The notes beneath the pieces were generated by a model. It did no database searches and was not told where the DNA came from. It worked only from the letters and a program-made list of their open reading frames with translations. The position numbers were made by a program, and so were the translations under genes. 64,000 bases of DNA, taken from Methanomassiliicoccaceae archaeon (GTDB taxonomy: Archaea > Thermoplasmatota > Thermoplasmata > Methanomassiliicoccales > Methanomethylophilaceae). This document shows, one piece after another, positions 17,290 through 25,844 of the stretch. Every line of letters begins with the position of its first letter. Position 1 is the first letter of the stretch. The DNA is taken from the NCBI GenBank assembly GCA_016284295.1, contig JAEEOP010000001.1, positions 103,862-167,861 on the forward strand. Reading direction: 5' to 3'.

Positions 17290-18495
17290 ATGCCGGACAG
17301 CCAGAGTGTGAGACAGGCGCTCGAGAAGAAGGGCGCGTACGGGAAGGACCTTGACCTGGACCACTACGATGTCGAGGCGAAGGAGACCGTCGAGATCGAC
17401 GACCTCCAGAAATCCGATTACAAGAGGTACATGGAGAACGTCGGTATCGTCGCGGACGAGATCGGACGCTCCGGGACATTGATGTTCATCGACAACAACC
17501 CCAGCCACTGCTCCCCCAAGGTGCAGGAGGGCCTGGAAGTGATGACTACCCAGCAGGCGCTGAAGAAATACGACGGCCTCAAGGACCACTTCTGGAAGGC
17601 CATGGACCCCACGAAGGACAAGTACACCGCCAAGACCTACCTCGAGGACGGCAACGGATACTTCGTCAGGGTGAAGTCCGGATACCACATCAAGTACCCC
17701 CTTCAGACCTGCATGCTCCTGAACACCGAGAAGTCCACTCAGAACGTCCACAACATCGTCATCGTCGAGGACAACGCGTCCCTCGAGATGCTCACCGGAT
17801 GCTCCACCGCGCACCACACCAACGATGCGCTCCACGTGGGAGTCTCCGAGATCTATGTGGGGGACAACTCTAGCCTCACGTTCAGCATGATACACAGCTG
17901 GGGGAAGGACACCGGAGTGCGTCCCAGGACCAGCACCGTGGTGGGGAAGAACTCCCACTACACCAACAACTACGTCATCCTCAACCCCGTGGGATCACTC
18001 CAGAGCTTCCCCGTGGCCACCCTTGGAGATGACTCCTCCGCCACGTACAACACGATGTGCATAGCGCACGAGAACTCGGACATCGACACCGGCGGAATGG
18101 TCAACCTCAACGGAAGGAGGTCCAGGGCGGAGATCATGAGCAGGTCCATCTCCATGGGCGGAAAGATGGTCGCCCGCGGACGCATGGTCGGCAACGCTCC
18201 CGAGGCCAAAGGACACCTGGAATGCAGGAGCATCATCCTGAAAGATGGTGGAACCACGCTGGCCATCCCTGAACTCGAGGCTCACATCGCAGATGTCGAG
18301 ATGACACATGAGGCGGCGGTCGGTAAGATCGCCCGCGACCAGATCGAGTACATCATGTCGAGGGGGCTGTCCGAGGACGACGCCGTCAGCATGATCGTCA
18401 AGGGATTCCTGTCCGGAGGCAATATCAACGGACTTCCGGCGGAACTCCAGAAGGAACTCGACGAGGCCATCGCGAAGGCCAACGTCGGGGACTGA
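17290..18495 (+). CDS. sufB: Fe-S cluster scaffold SufB/SufD family protein
   Basis: 401 residues with the SufBD beta-helix core (residues about 110-345), including HLECRSIILKDGGTT and AIPELEAH, and the C-terminal helical SufC-binding part (EAAVGKIARDQIEYIMSRGLSEDDAVSMIVKGF). It accepts sulfur and iron and assembles a cluster with SufC. Starts one base after sufC. Shorter than E. coli SufB (495 residues) and like the ancestral SufB of methanogens. A hairpin at 18505-18521 follows. Confidence 0.92.
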   Translation: MPDSQSVRQALEKKGAYGKDLDLDHYDVEAKETVEIDDLQKSDYKRYMENVGIVADEIGRSGTLMFIDNNPSHCSPKVQEGLEVMTTQQALKKYDGLKDHFWKAMDPTKDKYTAKTYLEDGNGYFVRVKSGYHIKYPLQTCMLLNTEKSTQNVHNIVIVEDNASLEMLTGCSTAHHTNDALHVGVSEIYVGDNSSLTFSMIHSWGKDTGVRPRTSTVVGKNSHYTNNYVILNPVGSLQSFPVATLGDDSSATYNTMCIAHENSDIDTGGMVNLNGRRSRAEIMSRSISMGGKMVARGRMVGNAPEAKGHLECRSIILKDGGTTLAIPELEAHIADVEMTHEAAVGKIARDQIEYIMSRGLSEDDAVSMIVKGFLSGGNINGLPAELQKELDEAIAKANVGD

Positions 18496-18504
18496 TCCTC
18501 TTTA

Positions 18505-18521
18505 CCGGGGCAACGCCCCGG
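18505..18521. terminator. Hairpin after sufB
   Basis: CCGGGGC-AAC-GCCCCGG is a perfect seven-pair stem between the convergent sufB and VOC genes. Confidence 0.55.
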
Positions 18522-18523
18522 GA

Positions 18524-18925
18524 TCATCTTCTGAAAACGGCTTTGGTTTCTATCAGATGGATGATGTTGCCGTCATCGTCGCGTATAGAGCAGAACGTCC
18601 CGAACGGGCCGTGCTTAGGCTCCTGGACGAATACCACACCCTCATCGATGAGACGGCGGCGGGTGTTGTAAGGGGAATCCACCCCGAAATAGAGCCCCGT
18701 GTCGATGCCCGTTGATTCAGAATGTTTGAGGATGATCCTGCATTGGCCCCTGACCAGATATGCGGAGCCGTCATCGGAGTCAAGGACCTCCATGCCCAGG
18801 ATGTCCGTGTAGAATCCGACCGATCTGGACACGTCCCTGACGGGTATCGTGCACACATGGATCGATCCCGGCAGTCCCTCTGTCGTGTATTCGAAATTGG
18901 CGCCGTGGGGGTCTCCTAGAGGCAT
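18524..18925 (-). CDS. VOC/glyoxalase superfamily protein
   Basis: 133 residues in one vicinal-oxygen-chelate unit: IHVCTIPVRDVSRSVGFYTDILGMEV opens the first beta-alpha-beta module and FCSIRDDDGNIIHLIE closes the second with the usual Glu ligand. Such proteins are metal-dependent isomerases, dioxygenases or binding proteins; the substrate cannot be read. ATG 18925 lies about 25 bases from a TATA-like ATTTAAGG, giving a leaderless message; the frame is open to 18988. Confidence 0.75.
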   Translation of the reverse strand: MPLGDPHGANFEYTTEGLPGSIHVCTIPVRDVSRSVGFYTDILGMEVLDSDDGSAYLVRGQCRIILKHSESTGIDTGLYFGVDSPYNTRRRLIDEGVVFVQEPKHGPFGTFCSIRDDDGNIIHLIETKAVFRR

Positions 18926-19023
18926 GGACCTTAAAACACAGGCTTGCCTTAAATAGGTCATGTGCGCCGCTTCTGTGACCATCCCCAAGAGTTAAATACG
19001 ACTCCATTATACTCTGGAATGTT

Positions 19024-19096
19024 GCCCTGGTAGTGTAGCGGCCTATCATGAAGCCCTGTCGAGGCTTCGACACGGATTCAAATTCCGTCCAGGGCG
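19024..19096 (+). tRNA. tRNA-Asp (anticodon GTC)
   Basis: Cloverleaf read by eye. The acceptor stem GCCCTGG pairs with CCAGGGC (19089-19095) with discriminator G96. The anticodon stem AAGCC/GGCTT encloses loop CTGTCGA with anticodon GTC at 19058-19060. The T stem ACGGA/TCCGT encloses TTCAAAT. CCA is not encoded. TTAAATAC about 25 bases upstream of the predicted transcript start is the likely TATA box. Confidence 0.95.
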
Positions 19097-19196
19097 CTCA
19101 TCTTTCTCAAAATTCCTGTTCTGACGTCAGTCTTTGCATCGATCTTTACGACAATTCGTCAATAATACTATCACTTCTTCTAAAAGCGGCGGCGAT

Positions 19197-19988
19197 TCAG
19201 ACCTTCCTCTTGGAGGATCCGTGTAGGAACACAGTGTTCTCCTTGGACTTCTCGTCGTACACGAGCTCCCCGTCCACACCGAACACCAGATCCATGTTCT
19301 CGGGCGTCAAGACCTCCTCAGGAGTCCCTATGGCGAGGATCCTGTGGTCCTTGATGAGGAGCACGCGGTCGCAGTACCTGGCGACCATGCCGAGGTCGTG
19401 GGATACGATCACAACCGTGAGACCGTCCTTCCTGGACAGGTCGCGGACCAGGTCTAGGACATCGAACTGCGTGTTGATGTCGAGATGGAGCGTGGGCTCG
19501 TCCATCAGGAGTATATCGGGCGTCTGGGCCAGCGCACGGGCGATGATGACCCTCTGGCGCTCCCCTCCGCTCATGACGTTGATGTGCCTGTCGGCGTAAT
19601 CCGTCAGGCCGACACGGGCTATGGATTCCTCGACGATGTCCATGTCGGACCTCGACATGCCCTCCATGAGTCCCTGGAAGGGCATCCTGCCCATGGAGAC
19701 TATGTCCTTGACCGTGAACGAGAAATGCACCTCGTTGGTCTGTGGCACGACGGCTATCCTCTTGGCGATGTCCTTCTTGGTTATCTCCTCGAGGTCCTCC
19801 CCGTCCAGCAGGACCTTTCCGCCCTTGGGCGAGAGGTTCTTGTTGAGGTTCTTCAGCAGGGTGGTCTTCCCGCATCCGTTGGGACCGAGGATGCCGAGGA
19901 TCTCTCCCTCGTTCACCTTGATGTCGATATCCTGAAGAACAGGGTACCCGACGTATGTATAGGACAGCTTGTCTGTCTCGAGCGTCAA
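19197..19988 (-). CDS. FecE/BtuD-like ABC importer ATPase
   Basis: 263-residue ATPase of an iron-chelate/haem/corrinoid importer. Walker A GPNGCGKTT, RIAVVPQTNEVHFSFTVKDIV (Q-loop region typical of FecE/BtuD), signature MSGGERQRVIIARA, Walker B ILLMDEPTLHLD. The start is TTG at 19988, overlapping the permease stop (TTGA), with a strong GGAGGTG ten bases upstream; a longer frame to 20426 is a shadow of the permease gene. Third gene of the operon after binding protein and permease. Confidence 0.9.
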   Translation of the reverse strand: MTLETDKLSYTYVGYPVLQDIDIKVNEGEILGILGPNGCGKTTLLKNLNKNLSPKGGKVLLDGEDLEEITKKDIAKRIAVVPQTNEVHFSFTVKDIVSMGRMPFQGLMEGMSRSDMDIVEESIARVGLTDYADRHINVMSGGERQRVIIARALAQTPDILLMDEPTLHLDINTQFDVLDLVRDLSRKDGLTVVIVSHDLGMVARYCDRVLLIKDHRILAIGTPEEVLTPENMDLVFGVDGELVYDEKSKENTVFLHGSSKRKV

Positions 19989-21019
19989 TTCCAGCCCACC
20001 TCCTTCTTCCTGCGGATGAGCAGGTAGATGAACAGCGGAGCGCCGATCAACGATGTTACCACCCCTATCGGCAGGGTGCCGTAGTATGGCGCGATGACAT
20101 GCGTGAGATAGTCGCATATGAGTATGAAGCAGGATCCTGCGATCATGCTCAGCGGCATGATGATCCTGTTGTCCGGACCCAGGAGGATCCTCAGGATGTG
20201 GGGTATGACAAGACCTATGAATCCGATGACACCGACGAAGGACACCGCCGCAGCCACGACGACGGTCGTCATGATGAGTATGAACAGCCTCGTCCTCTTC
20301 ACATCCACTCCCAGGTCCATCGCGTGGACGTCGCCGAGCATGAGGACGTTGAGGCTCTTGGCCTGCGTTATCAGGAACAGGGACGCCACGGTTATGATCG
20401 GAGCGGCGAACATGATCTCGTTCCAATCGGCGTTGCCCAGGTTACCCATGGACCAGAAGACGATACCCTCGAGCTTCTCCCCGGCTATGAACGTCAGGAA
20501 AGACACCAGTGCCGAAAGGAGCGATGATACAGCGACTCCCGAAAGGATGAGCGTCTCGGTCTTTACAACGCCCCCGGACCTGGACATCGTGTAGACCAGG
20601 ACCATGGTCAGGAAGCAGGTGATGAAGGCCATCACAGGAGTGGTTATTGCCGCAGGTATGAACGGTATGGCGAAGAGCATGCTGGCGGCGGCTCCGAGGG
20701 ACGCTCCTGAGGAAAGTCCTAGAATGTACGGCGAGGCCAGCGGGTTCTTGAACACGGCCTGCATGGCCGCGCCGGTCACCGCCAGTCCTGCACCGACGAA
20801 GATTCCTATAACGACCCTGGGCGCGTTGATGTCGCGGACGATGATCTCCGATGACCATGTGCCCCTGCCCATCAGCGCGTCTATGACCTCCTGGAAAGTG
20901 TAGGAGACGTTCTCCGAAACCCAGGACAGGTCCAGCAGAACGCAGTAGACTGTGAGGATCAGGATCGCCGTCAGGACGACGGCAAGACCCTGTCTCCTCG
21001 AAAGTTTGAGCAGACTCAT
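19985..21019 (-). CDS. FecCD/BtuC-family ABC importer permease
   Basis: 344 residues with about ten helices. Family hallmarks: APRVVIGIFVGAGLAVTGAAMQ, FKNPLASPYILGLSSGASLGA, FVGVIGFIGLVIPHILRILLG and LPIGVVTSLIGAPLFIYLL. Start ATG 21019 overlaps the binding-protein stop by four bases and follows GAGGAAG; the frame upstream is a shadow. Imports a metal chelate or corrinoid together with the flanking gene products. Methylotrophic methanogens depend on corrinoids, so a B12-type substrate is plausible but not shown. Confidence 0.92.
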   Translation of the reverse strand: MSLLKLSRRQGLAVVLTAILILTVYCVLLDLSWVSENVSYTFQEVIDALMGRGTWSSEIIVRDINAPRVVIGIFVGAGLAVTGAAMQAVFKNPLASPYILGLSSGASLGAAASMLFAIPFIPAAITTPVMAFITCFLTMVLVYTMSRSGGVVKTETLILSGVAVSSLLSALVSFLTFIAGEKLEGIVFWSMGNLGNADWNEIMFAAPIITVASLFLITQAKSLNVLMLGDVHAMDLGVDVKRTRLFILIMTTVVVAAAVSFVGVIGFIGLVIPHILRILLGPDNRIIMPLSMIAGSCFILICDYLTHVIAPYYGTLPIGVVTSLIGAPLFIYLLIRRKKEVGWN

Positions 21020-22140
21020 TCGTTCTTCCTCTTCGATGCACCCTTGGGTGACCTCATGAAGATGAATGCGACCAACACTATAATCACTACGGCTATCGCT
21101 GCCGCGATCGCGTAGATCATGGTGCTGTCGGAACCCTGTGAGGGTGTGGGCATGTCGCCCTCGAAGAGGTCCGGATACATCGCGCTGGCCATCTGCCACA
21201 CGCCCTTGGAGCTCTCGATGGAGAAGTTGTTCCATATCCCCTCGAGACCGTAGATCTTCGCGTCGTTACCGACGGCGGTCCTCAGGTTCTTCATGTGCTC
21301 CTCGCTGTTGAACACCTGGCTGTCGGCGAAGATGATCGCATCCGGATTGGATTCTATGAGCGTGGTGAGGTTCACCTCGATGGTGCTTGCGGATTTGGTA
21401 GGATCCTTGGTGATGACCTCTCCGCCTGCGGCCTCGATCATCGCTGTCGTGATGGATGTGGTGTTGCCGACCTTGAATACACCGGCGGAATACGTGACGT
21501 AGAACGCCTTGGCAGTGGCGGGCTTCTCCTTCTCCAAAGTAAGATTGATCTTATCCTGGACGGCCCTCATTGCGGCGGCGTTGGAATCCACCTTGCCGTT
21601 GCACACGAGGGAGATTGTCTCCACGAAGTCCACGATGTCGCTGTAATCGTCGACGGTGCTCCAGTACATGACGTTCTTGAAACCGTTCTCCTGGAGGAAA
21701 CCGAGATTGGCCTTGTACGACGGCGATACGACCGCGAGGACCACGTCCTTCTCCTTGTCGAAGTTGCCTTTGGTGGGTTCTGCGGCATCGATGATGTCGA
21801 TCTTCAGCTGCTCCTTCCCGCTGTTGTAGATGTTTCCGTTGGCGGCGATCTTCCCTTCCTCGACGTACTTCTTCAGTGTATCGAAGAGCGGGTCCTTGTT
21901 GGTCTTGGAATAGCTGTCGCATACTGAGATCTTGTCCAGTGCGCCCACGCCTATGGCGGTGGCCGTGACACCGGCACCGATGGTGATGATCCTGTTCACC
22001 GGCGAATCGAAGGTGAACGATGTCCCTTCACCATCCTTCACGGTGACGGCGGCGTCCGAATCCTCGCTATAGAGAACGACGGAGGCCGACGAGACCATCA
22101 GTATGGCCAGCACAGTGAGTGCTACGATTTTTGAATTCAT
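21016..22140 (-). CDS. ABC importer substrate-binding protein anchored at the membrane (FecB/BtuF-like)
   Basis: 374 residues. Signal sequence IVALTVLAILMVSSASVVL, then the acidic YSEDSDAAVTV like that of the LRR protein at 5680-7269. The binding domain (VNRIITIGAGVTATAIGVGAL; PDAIIFADSQVF) is that of class III helical binding proteins. Unlike most, it ends with a transmembrane helix (IYAIAAAIAVVIIVLVAFIFM) and a basic tail, so it stays anchored. ATG 22140 was chosen because it removes a polar extension and follows a TATA element (22171-22180) at leaderless distance. First gene of the importer operon. Confidence 0.88.
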   Translation of the reverse strand: MNSKIVALTVLAILMVSSASVVLYSEDSDAAVTVKDGEGTSFTFDSPVNRIITIGAGVTATAIGVGALDKISVCDSYSKTNKDPLFDTLKKYVEEGKIAANGNIYNSGKEQLKIDIIDAAEPTKGNFDKEKDVVLAVVSPSYKANLGFLQENGFKNVMYWSTVDDYSDIVDFVETISLVCNGKVDSNAAAMRAVQDKINLTLEKEKPATAKAFYVTYSAGVFKVGNTTSITTAMIEAAGGEVITKDPTKSASTIEVNLTTLIESNPDAIIFADSQVFNSEEHMKNLRTAVGNDAKIYGLEGIWNNFSIESSKGVWQMASAMYPDLFEGDMPTPSQGSDSTMIYAIAAAIAVVIIVLVAFIFMRSPKGASKRKNE

Positions 22141-22178
22141 GTTATCTTGGAGGCTATAACGGGACACCCGTATATAAT

Positions 22179-22202
22179 AACACTTCTAAATCTAAAAGTG
22201 TT
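22179..22202. promoter_or_regulatory. 24-bp palindromic operator at the importer promoter
   Basis: AACACTT and AAGTGTT arms surround a centre CTAAATCTAA, directly upstream of and touching the minus-strand TATA element (22171-22180) of the binding-protein operon. A DtxR- or Fur-type metal repressor is the natural candidate by context. The 12-mer AAGTGTTACTAA that includes the right arm recurs, inverted, upstream of the other importer (1676-1687). Confidence 0.55.
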
Positions 22203-22246
22203 ACTAATGGGAACATTATTTAAGCAACCCGTAGTATCGGCGGACC

Positions 22247-22600
22247 ATGCGTTGGATGTTGCGCAGTAAGATCCACAGGGCCACCGTCACCGAGACCCGT
22301 CTCGACTACGAGGGAAGCATAACCATCGACGAGGAACTCATCGAGAGATGCGGGATGCTCGTCGGGGAGAAGGTCCTCGTCGCGGACGTGGACAACGGCA
22401 ACCGCCTGGAGACCTACGTCCTTCCCGGCGTCAGGGGATCCGGCATCATCGCCCTCAACGGGGCCGCGGCGCATCTTTGTAAGGAAGGGGACAAGGTCAT
22501 CATCATGGGCTTCGAGCTCACCGACGACCCCATCAGGGCCAAAGTCCTCCTCGTGGACGAGGAGAACAAGGTGTCCAGAGAACTGGTGTACCGATGCTGA
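22247..22600 (+). CDS. panD: Pyruvoyl-dependent aspartate 1-decarboxylase PanD
   Basis: 117 residues matching bacterial PanD along its length: [13 protein letters not shown] with the conserved Lys, the self-cleavage site YEGS (Gly23-Ser24, Ser24 becoming the pyruvoyl group), and ALNGAAAHL. It makes beta-alanine from aspartate for pantothenate and coenzyme A. Archaea normally use the PLP enzyme MfnA for this step, so this gene is probably acquired from bacteria. It overlaps the RNase H gene by seven bases, so the two are co-translated. Confidence 0.93.
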   Translation: MRWMLRSKIHRATVTETRLDYEGSITIDEELIERCGMLVGEKVLVADVDNGNRLETYVLPGVRGSGIIALNGAAAHLCKEGDKVIIMGFELTDDPIRAKVLLVDEENKVSRELVYRC

Positions 22601-22992
22601 GCGTCTACTCCGACGGCGGATCCAGGGGGAACCCCGGAAAATCGGCCTATGCGATCGTTGTTGTGCAGGACGGGAAGGTCATCCACGAGCATGCCGAATA
22701 TCTGGGCGTCCACACCAACAACTATGCCGAATACAGAGGACTCATCTCCGGCATCGCGAAGGTCCTGGACCTCAAGGCAACGGAAGCTGAATTCGTCATG
22801 GACTCCCAGCTAGTCATCAGGCAGATGAACGGCGAATACAAGGTCAAGAACGCTGATATGAAGGCGCTGTACGACGATGCCAAAGCCCTTTCTTCGATGA
22901 TCCCCAAGGTCCGGTTCCGCAACGTCCGCAGGTCGGAGGAGATGATCCCCCGCGCGGATGCGCTCCTGAACCAGGAACTCGACAGGCACTGA
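22594..22992 (+). CDS. rnhA: Ribonuclease HI family protein
   Basis: 132 residues of a type 1 RNase [11 protein letters not shown] with Asp7, Glu46 in NNYAEYRGL, Asp70 in FVMDSQLV and a C-terminal Asp in [12 protein letters not shown] complete the catalytic DEDD set. The RGNPG loop is typical of archaeal and Gram-positive short RNase HI proteins. It removes RNA from RNA/DNA hybrids. The ATG lies within the end of panD. Confidence 0.9.
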   Translation: MLSVYSDGGSRGNPGKSAYAIVVVQDGKVIHEHAEYLGVHTNNYAEYRGLISGIAKVLDLKATEAEFVMDSQLVIRQMNGEYKVKNADMKALYDDAKALSSMIPKVRFRNVRRSEEMIPRADALLNQELDRH

Positions 22993-23034
22993 TTTTAGAA
23001 TAATGTGGAAAAGGGTTTCTGGCTTTCGACTGGA

Positions 23035-24276
23035 TCAGAACATCGAGCAGAGCTCGGATATCTTCACCAGCTTCTGCTCTCCGGTGGACATGTCCCTGAC
23101 GGTGACGGAATCCTCCTCGAGCTCCTTGGCGCCGACGATCACGACGTATCTTGCCCTGATCGACGAGGCGTACTTCATCGCCTTGGCCATCTTGCGGCCC
23201 ATGATGTCGATGTCGGACGGGATGCCCTCCTTGCGGAGCATCGCCACGATCTCTGCGGACCTGAGCCTGACGTCGTCGGAGACGGGGACCACGTACACTG
23301 AGATGCCTCTGGGCTCGTAGACGTTGCCCTCCTTCTCCATGGCCAGCAAGATCCTGTCGAATCCGATGGCGAATCCTGTGGAGAAGACCTTCTCCCCTCC
23401 GAACAGCTCAGACAGGGTGTATGATCCGCCTCCGCAGATCTGCTTCTCCGCGCCCAGTGCGGGGGCCTCGGCCTCGAACACCATTCCGGTGTAGTAATCG
23501 AGCCCTCTGACCACTCCGAGGTCGATGTCAAAGTTGTCGACTCCCATGGCGTGCATGTACGATGTAACCTGCCTCAGATAGTCTCCGGCCTCTCCGGGGA
23601 CCTGGTCCAGGACCTCGATTCCTCCGACCGTCTCGGTCAGAGCGAATATGGATTCCATGACGTCAGTGGCGACGCCCATCTCCTCCATTAGGGGGCGGGC
23701 CTCGTCGTAGAGCTTCTTGTCGAGCTTCTGGAGGACCTCGGCGGTCCTCTCCTTGGGAACTCCGGCATCCGCGATGGCCTGCCTGAGCACGCCGATGTGC
23801 CCTATGTGGATCTTGTAGTCCTTCAGGCCGAGCTGCTTGATCATGGCCGCTGCCATGCAGATGACCTCCGCATCGGTCTCAGGCGTCGCGGAGCCGATGA
23901 GCTCCGCCCCGAACTGGAAGAACTCCCTGTACCTTCCGCTCTGCGGCCTCTCGTACCTGAAGCACTGGCCGAAGTAGAATATCTTGATGGGCTTGGGGTC
24001 GTTGCTCATGCCGTTGACGAACATCCTGATCGCGGGTGCCGTCATCTCGGGACGAAGTGCGATGTCCCTGTCGCCCTTGTCCTTGAAAGCGTACAGCTCC
24101 TTCAGGACGTTGGGTCCGGACCTGAGGATGAAGAGCTCCGCATCCTCGAAAATGGGGGTCTCGATCTCCCTGAATCCGAAGGTCTCCGCGGTATGCCTGA
24201 GCTTGTTCTCATAGAACCTGCGCTTTTCCATCTCATCCGGGAGGAAATCCCTTGTACCGCGGGGACACTGTATCAT
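23035..24276 (-). CDS. hisS: Histidyl-tRNA synthetase
   Basis: 413-residue class II synthetase. PRGTRDFLPDEM opens the catalytic domain; ALRPEMTAPAIRMF is the motif region that holds ATP, FRYERPQSGRYREFFQFGAEL is motif 2, GLDYYTGMVFE the histidine A loop, and FAIGFDRILLAM motif 3. The C-terminal anticodon-binding domain starts near residue 320 (SVYVVPVSDD). Single gene with short spacing to its neighbours. Confidence 0.96.
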   Translation of the reverse strand: MIQCPRGTRDFLPDEMEKRRFYENKLRHTAETFGFREIETPIFEDAELFILRSGPNVLKELYAFKDKGDRDIALRPEMTAPAIRMFVNGMSNDPKPIKIFYFGQCFRYERPQSGRYREFFQFGAELIGSATPETDAEVICMAAAMIKQLGLKDYKIHIGHIGVLRQAIADAGVPKERTAEVLQKLDKKLYDEARPLMEEMGVATDVMESIFALTETVGGIEVLDQVPGEAGDYLRQVTSYMHAMGVDNFDIDLGVVRGLDYYTGMVFEAEAPALGAEKQICGGGSYTLSELFGGEKVFSTGFAIGFDRILLAMEKEGNVYEPRGISVYVVPVSDDVRLRSAEIVAMLRKEGIPSDIDIMGRKMAKAMKYASSIRARYVVIVGAKELEEDSVTVRDMSTGEQKLVKISELCSMF

Positions 24277-24396
24277 GCCACGTGGATTACTGGTTCACTA
24301 TATAAACTCGCATCAGGTCCCGTCATCATGCTCTGATTCGGCAGTTTCTGACTCGGTGACATTGGGTATAACTTGTCAAAAAGGGAGCCCGGTGCA

Positions 24397-24699
24397 CTAC
24401 TCCCATACCCTGGCGGCGTTCTTTGGATTGGTGAAGAATAACCCCGTCTGGTCGCCCTTGAGGATCACCAGGCACACCGTGTCCGCCGTTATCTTCCCGT
24501 AGGTGACCATGACCCTGTCCTGGAAGAGCATCGCGAACCTGTGCCTGCCCGGAAGGATGTCATGGTACGCATCCTCGTTGGTCTTGAACTCGATCTCTCC
24601 GTGGATGTAATCCATCGTGTATGTGCGCGGCAGGTCGTCCTCTCCGAACACCCTGAACCTGACCTTGACGGGTTCCTTCCCCTTGGAGAGACCGAACAT
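24397..24699 (-). CDS. Small protein of unknown function; only TAG-terminated gene in the window
   Basis: 100 residues, soluble, beta-rich by appearance (VKVRFRVFGEDDLPRTYTM; GRHRFAMLFQDRVMVTYG). ATG 24699 lies about 25 bases behind a TATA-like ATAAATAC, giving a leaderless start. The stop is TAG; read-through would add only six residues before a TGA (24376-24378). No family recognised. A hairpin at 24732-24751 separates it from the stomatin gene upstream. Confidence 0.6.
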   Translation of the reverse strand: MFGLSKGKEPVKVRFRVFGEDDLPRTYTMDYIHGEIEFKTNEDAYHDILPGRHRFAMLFQDRVMVTYGKITADTVCLVILKGDQTGLFFTNPKNAARVWE

Positions 24700-24731
24700 G
24701 ATAGTGATGAAGAATAGAACGTATTTATGAT

Positions 24732-24751
24732 GCGGGAGGTCGCCCTCCCGC
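24732..24751 (-). terminator. Hairpin downstream of the stomatin gene
   Basis: GCGGGAGG-TCGC-CCTCCCGC forms an eight-pair stem 17 bases past the stop of the stomatin-like gene. Confidence 0.5.
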
Positions 24752-24767
24752 TTTACAGTTTGGACCT

Positions 24768-25835
24768 TCAGATCTTCTCGTCGGGTATGTAGGTGTCCTC
24801 CGCCTCCTCGACGGACTTGTTCACCGTCTCGGAGACCTTGCTCATCTCCTCCGCAGTGGGGATGGGCCCGAGGATGTCGTCGGGATTGCCGACCGCCTTG
24901 CGGATGGAATCCATATCGGACACCTCCCTGTCGGGGATGTTCTTGGCGGTCCCAAGGTATTCGGACACTCCCTCGATCAGCTTGGTGACCTCCATCGGGA
25001 AGAAGATCTTGGATGATTCTCCCTCTCCGACCTTCTGGAGGGTCTGCATGGAGAGCACGGACATTGCCTTGGAATCCATCGTGGCCGCTCCGACCGACAT
25101 GATCCTCAGCTTCTGCGCCTCTCCCTGTCCCTCCAGGATGGTGGCGAGCCTCTTACCCTCGGCCTCGAGGATCATCGACTGCCTGAGACCCTCCGCCTCC
25201 AGGATACGGGACCTCTTCTTACCCTCCGCTTCGAGGATCGCTGCCCTCTTCTGACCGTCCGCCTCCAGGATGGCGGCACGCCTCTTCCTCTCGGCGGAGG
25301 TCTGCTCCTCCATGGAGTCCTTGACCTTCCTCGCGGGGTTGACCTCCCTGATCTCGACGGCCTCGATCTTCACACCCCACTTGTCGGTGTTCTCGTCGAG
25401 GATGTCCCTCAGGCTGACGTTGATCTTCTCTCTGGAGGAGAGGATCTCGTCCAGCTCCATGTCTCCGATGATCGATCTAAGGGTTGTCTGCGCCAGGTTC
25501 ACAGTGGCGAACCTGTAGTCGGTGACCTCGAAGAACGCGTTCTTGGGGTCGGTGACCTTGATGTATATGACCGCATCGACGTCCACAGGCGAGTTGTCCT
25601 TGGTGATGACCTCCTGCTTGGGAACGTCCAGGACCTCCGTACGGAGATCCATCTTCACTACCTGGTTGATCAGCGGGCACACGACGTTCAGACCCTGGTT
25701 GAGGACCCTCACGAACTTTCCGAGCCTCATGTAGATGGCCTGCTCGTAGGGCTGAACGATCTTGATACCGCTGGTGATGGTGATGATCACTGCGATGATC
25801 ACCACCACTGTCAGAATGATTATGACCTCGTCCAT
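24768..25835 (-). CDS. SPFH/band 7 (stomatin-like) membrane protein
   Basis: 355 residues. N-terminal membrane helix (VIIILTVVVIIAVIITITS), SPFH domain (VQPYEQAIYMRLGKFVRVL to about residue 165), then a coiled region of five 11-residue repeats of the form A-A-I-L-E-A-E-G-K-K-R (about 185-240), and a conserved end with IFFPMEVTKLIEG. Stomatin-like proteins oligomerise into membrane microdomain scaffolds. The NfeD gene lies 9 bp upstream; stomatin-NfeD pairs are widespread and act together. Acidic C-terminal tail. Confidence 0.92.
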   Translation of the reverse strand: MDEVIIILTVVVIIAVIITITSGIKIVQPYEQAIYMRLGKFVRVLNQGLNVVCPLINQVVKMDLRTEVLDVPKQEVITKDNSPVDVDAVIYIKVTDPKNAFFEVTDYRFATVNLAQTTLRSIIGDMELDEILSSREKINVSLRDILDENTDKWGVKIEAVEIREVNPARKVKDSMEEQTSAERKRRAAILEADGQKRAAILEAEGKKRSRILEAEGLRQSMILEAEGKRLATILEGQGEAQKLRIMSVGAATMDSKAMSVLSMQTLQKVGEGESSKIFFPMEVTKLIEGVSEYLGTAKNIPDREVSDMDSIRKAVGNPDDILGPIPTAEEMSKVSETVNKSVEEAEDTYIPDEKI

Positions 25836-25844
25836 TCGAACACC

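Noticed and set aside
19989..20426. N-terminal extension of the FecE-like ATPase
   Set aside because: Shadow of the FecCD permease; the TTG at 19988 has a strong GGAGGTG upstream.
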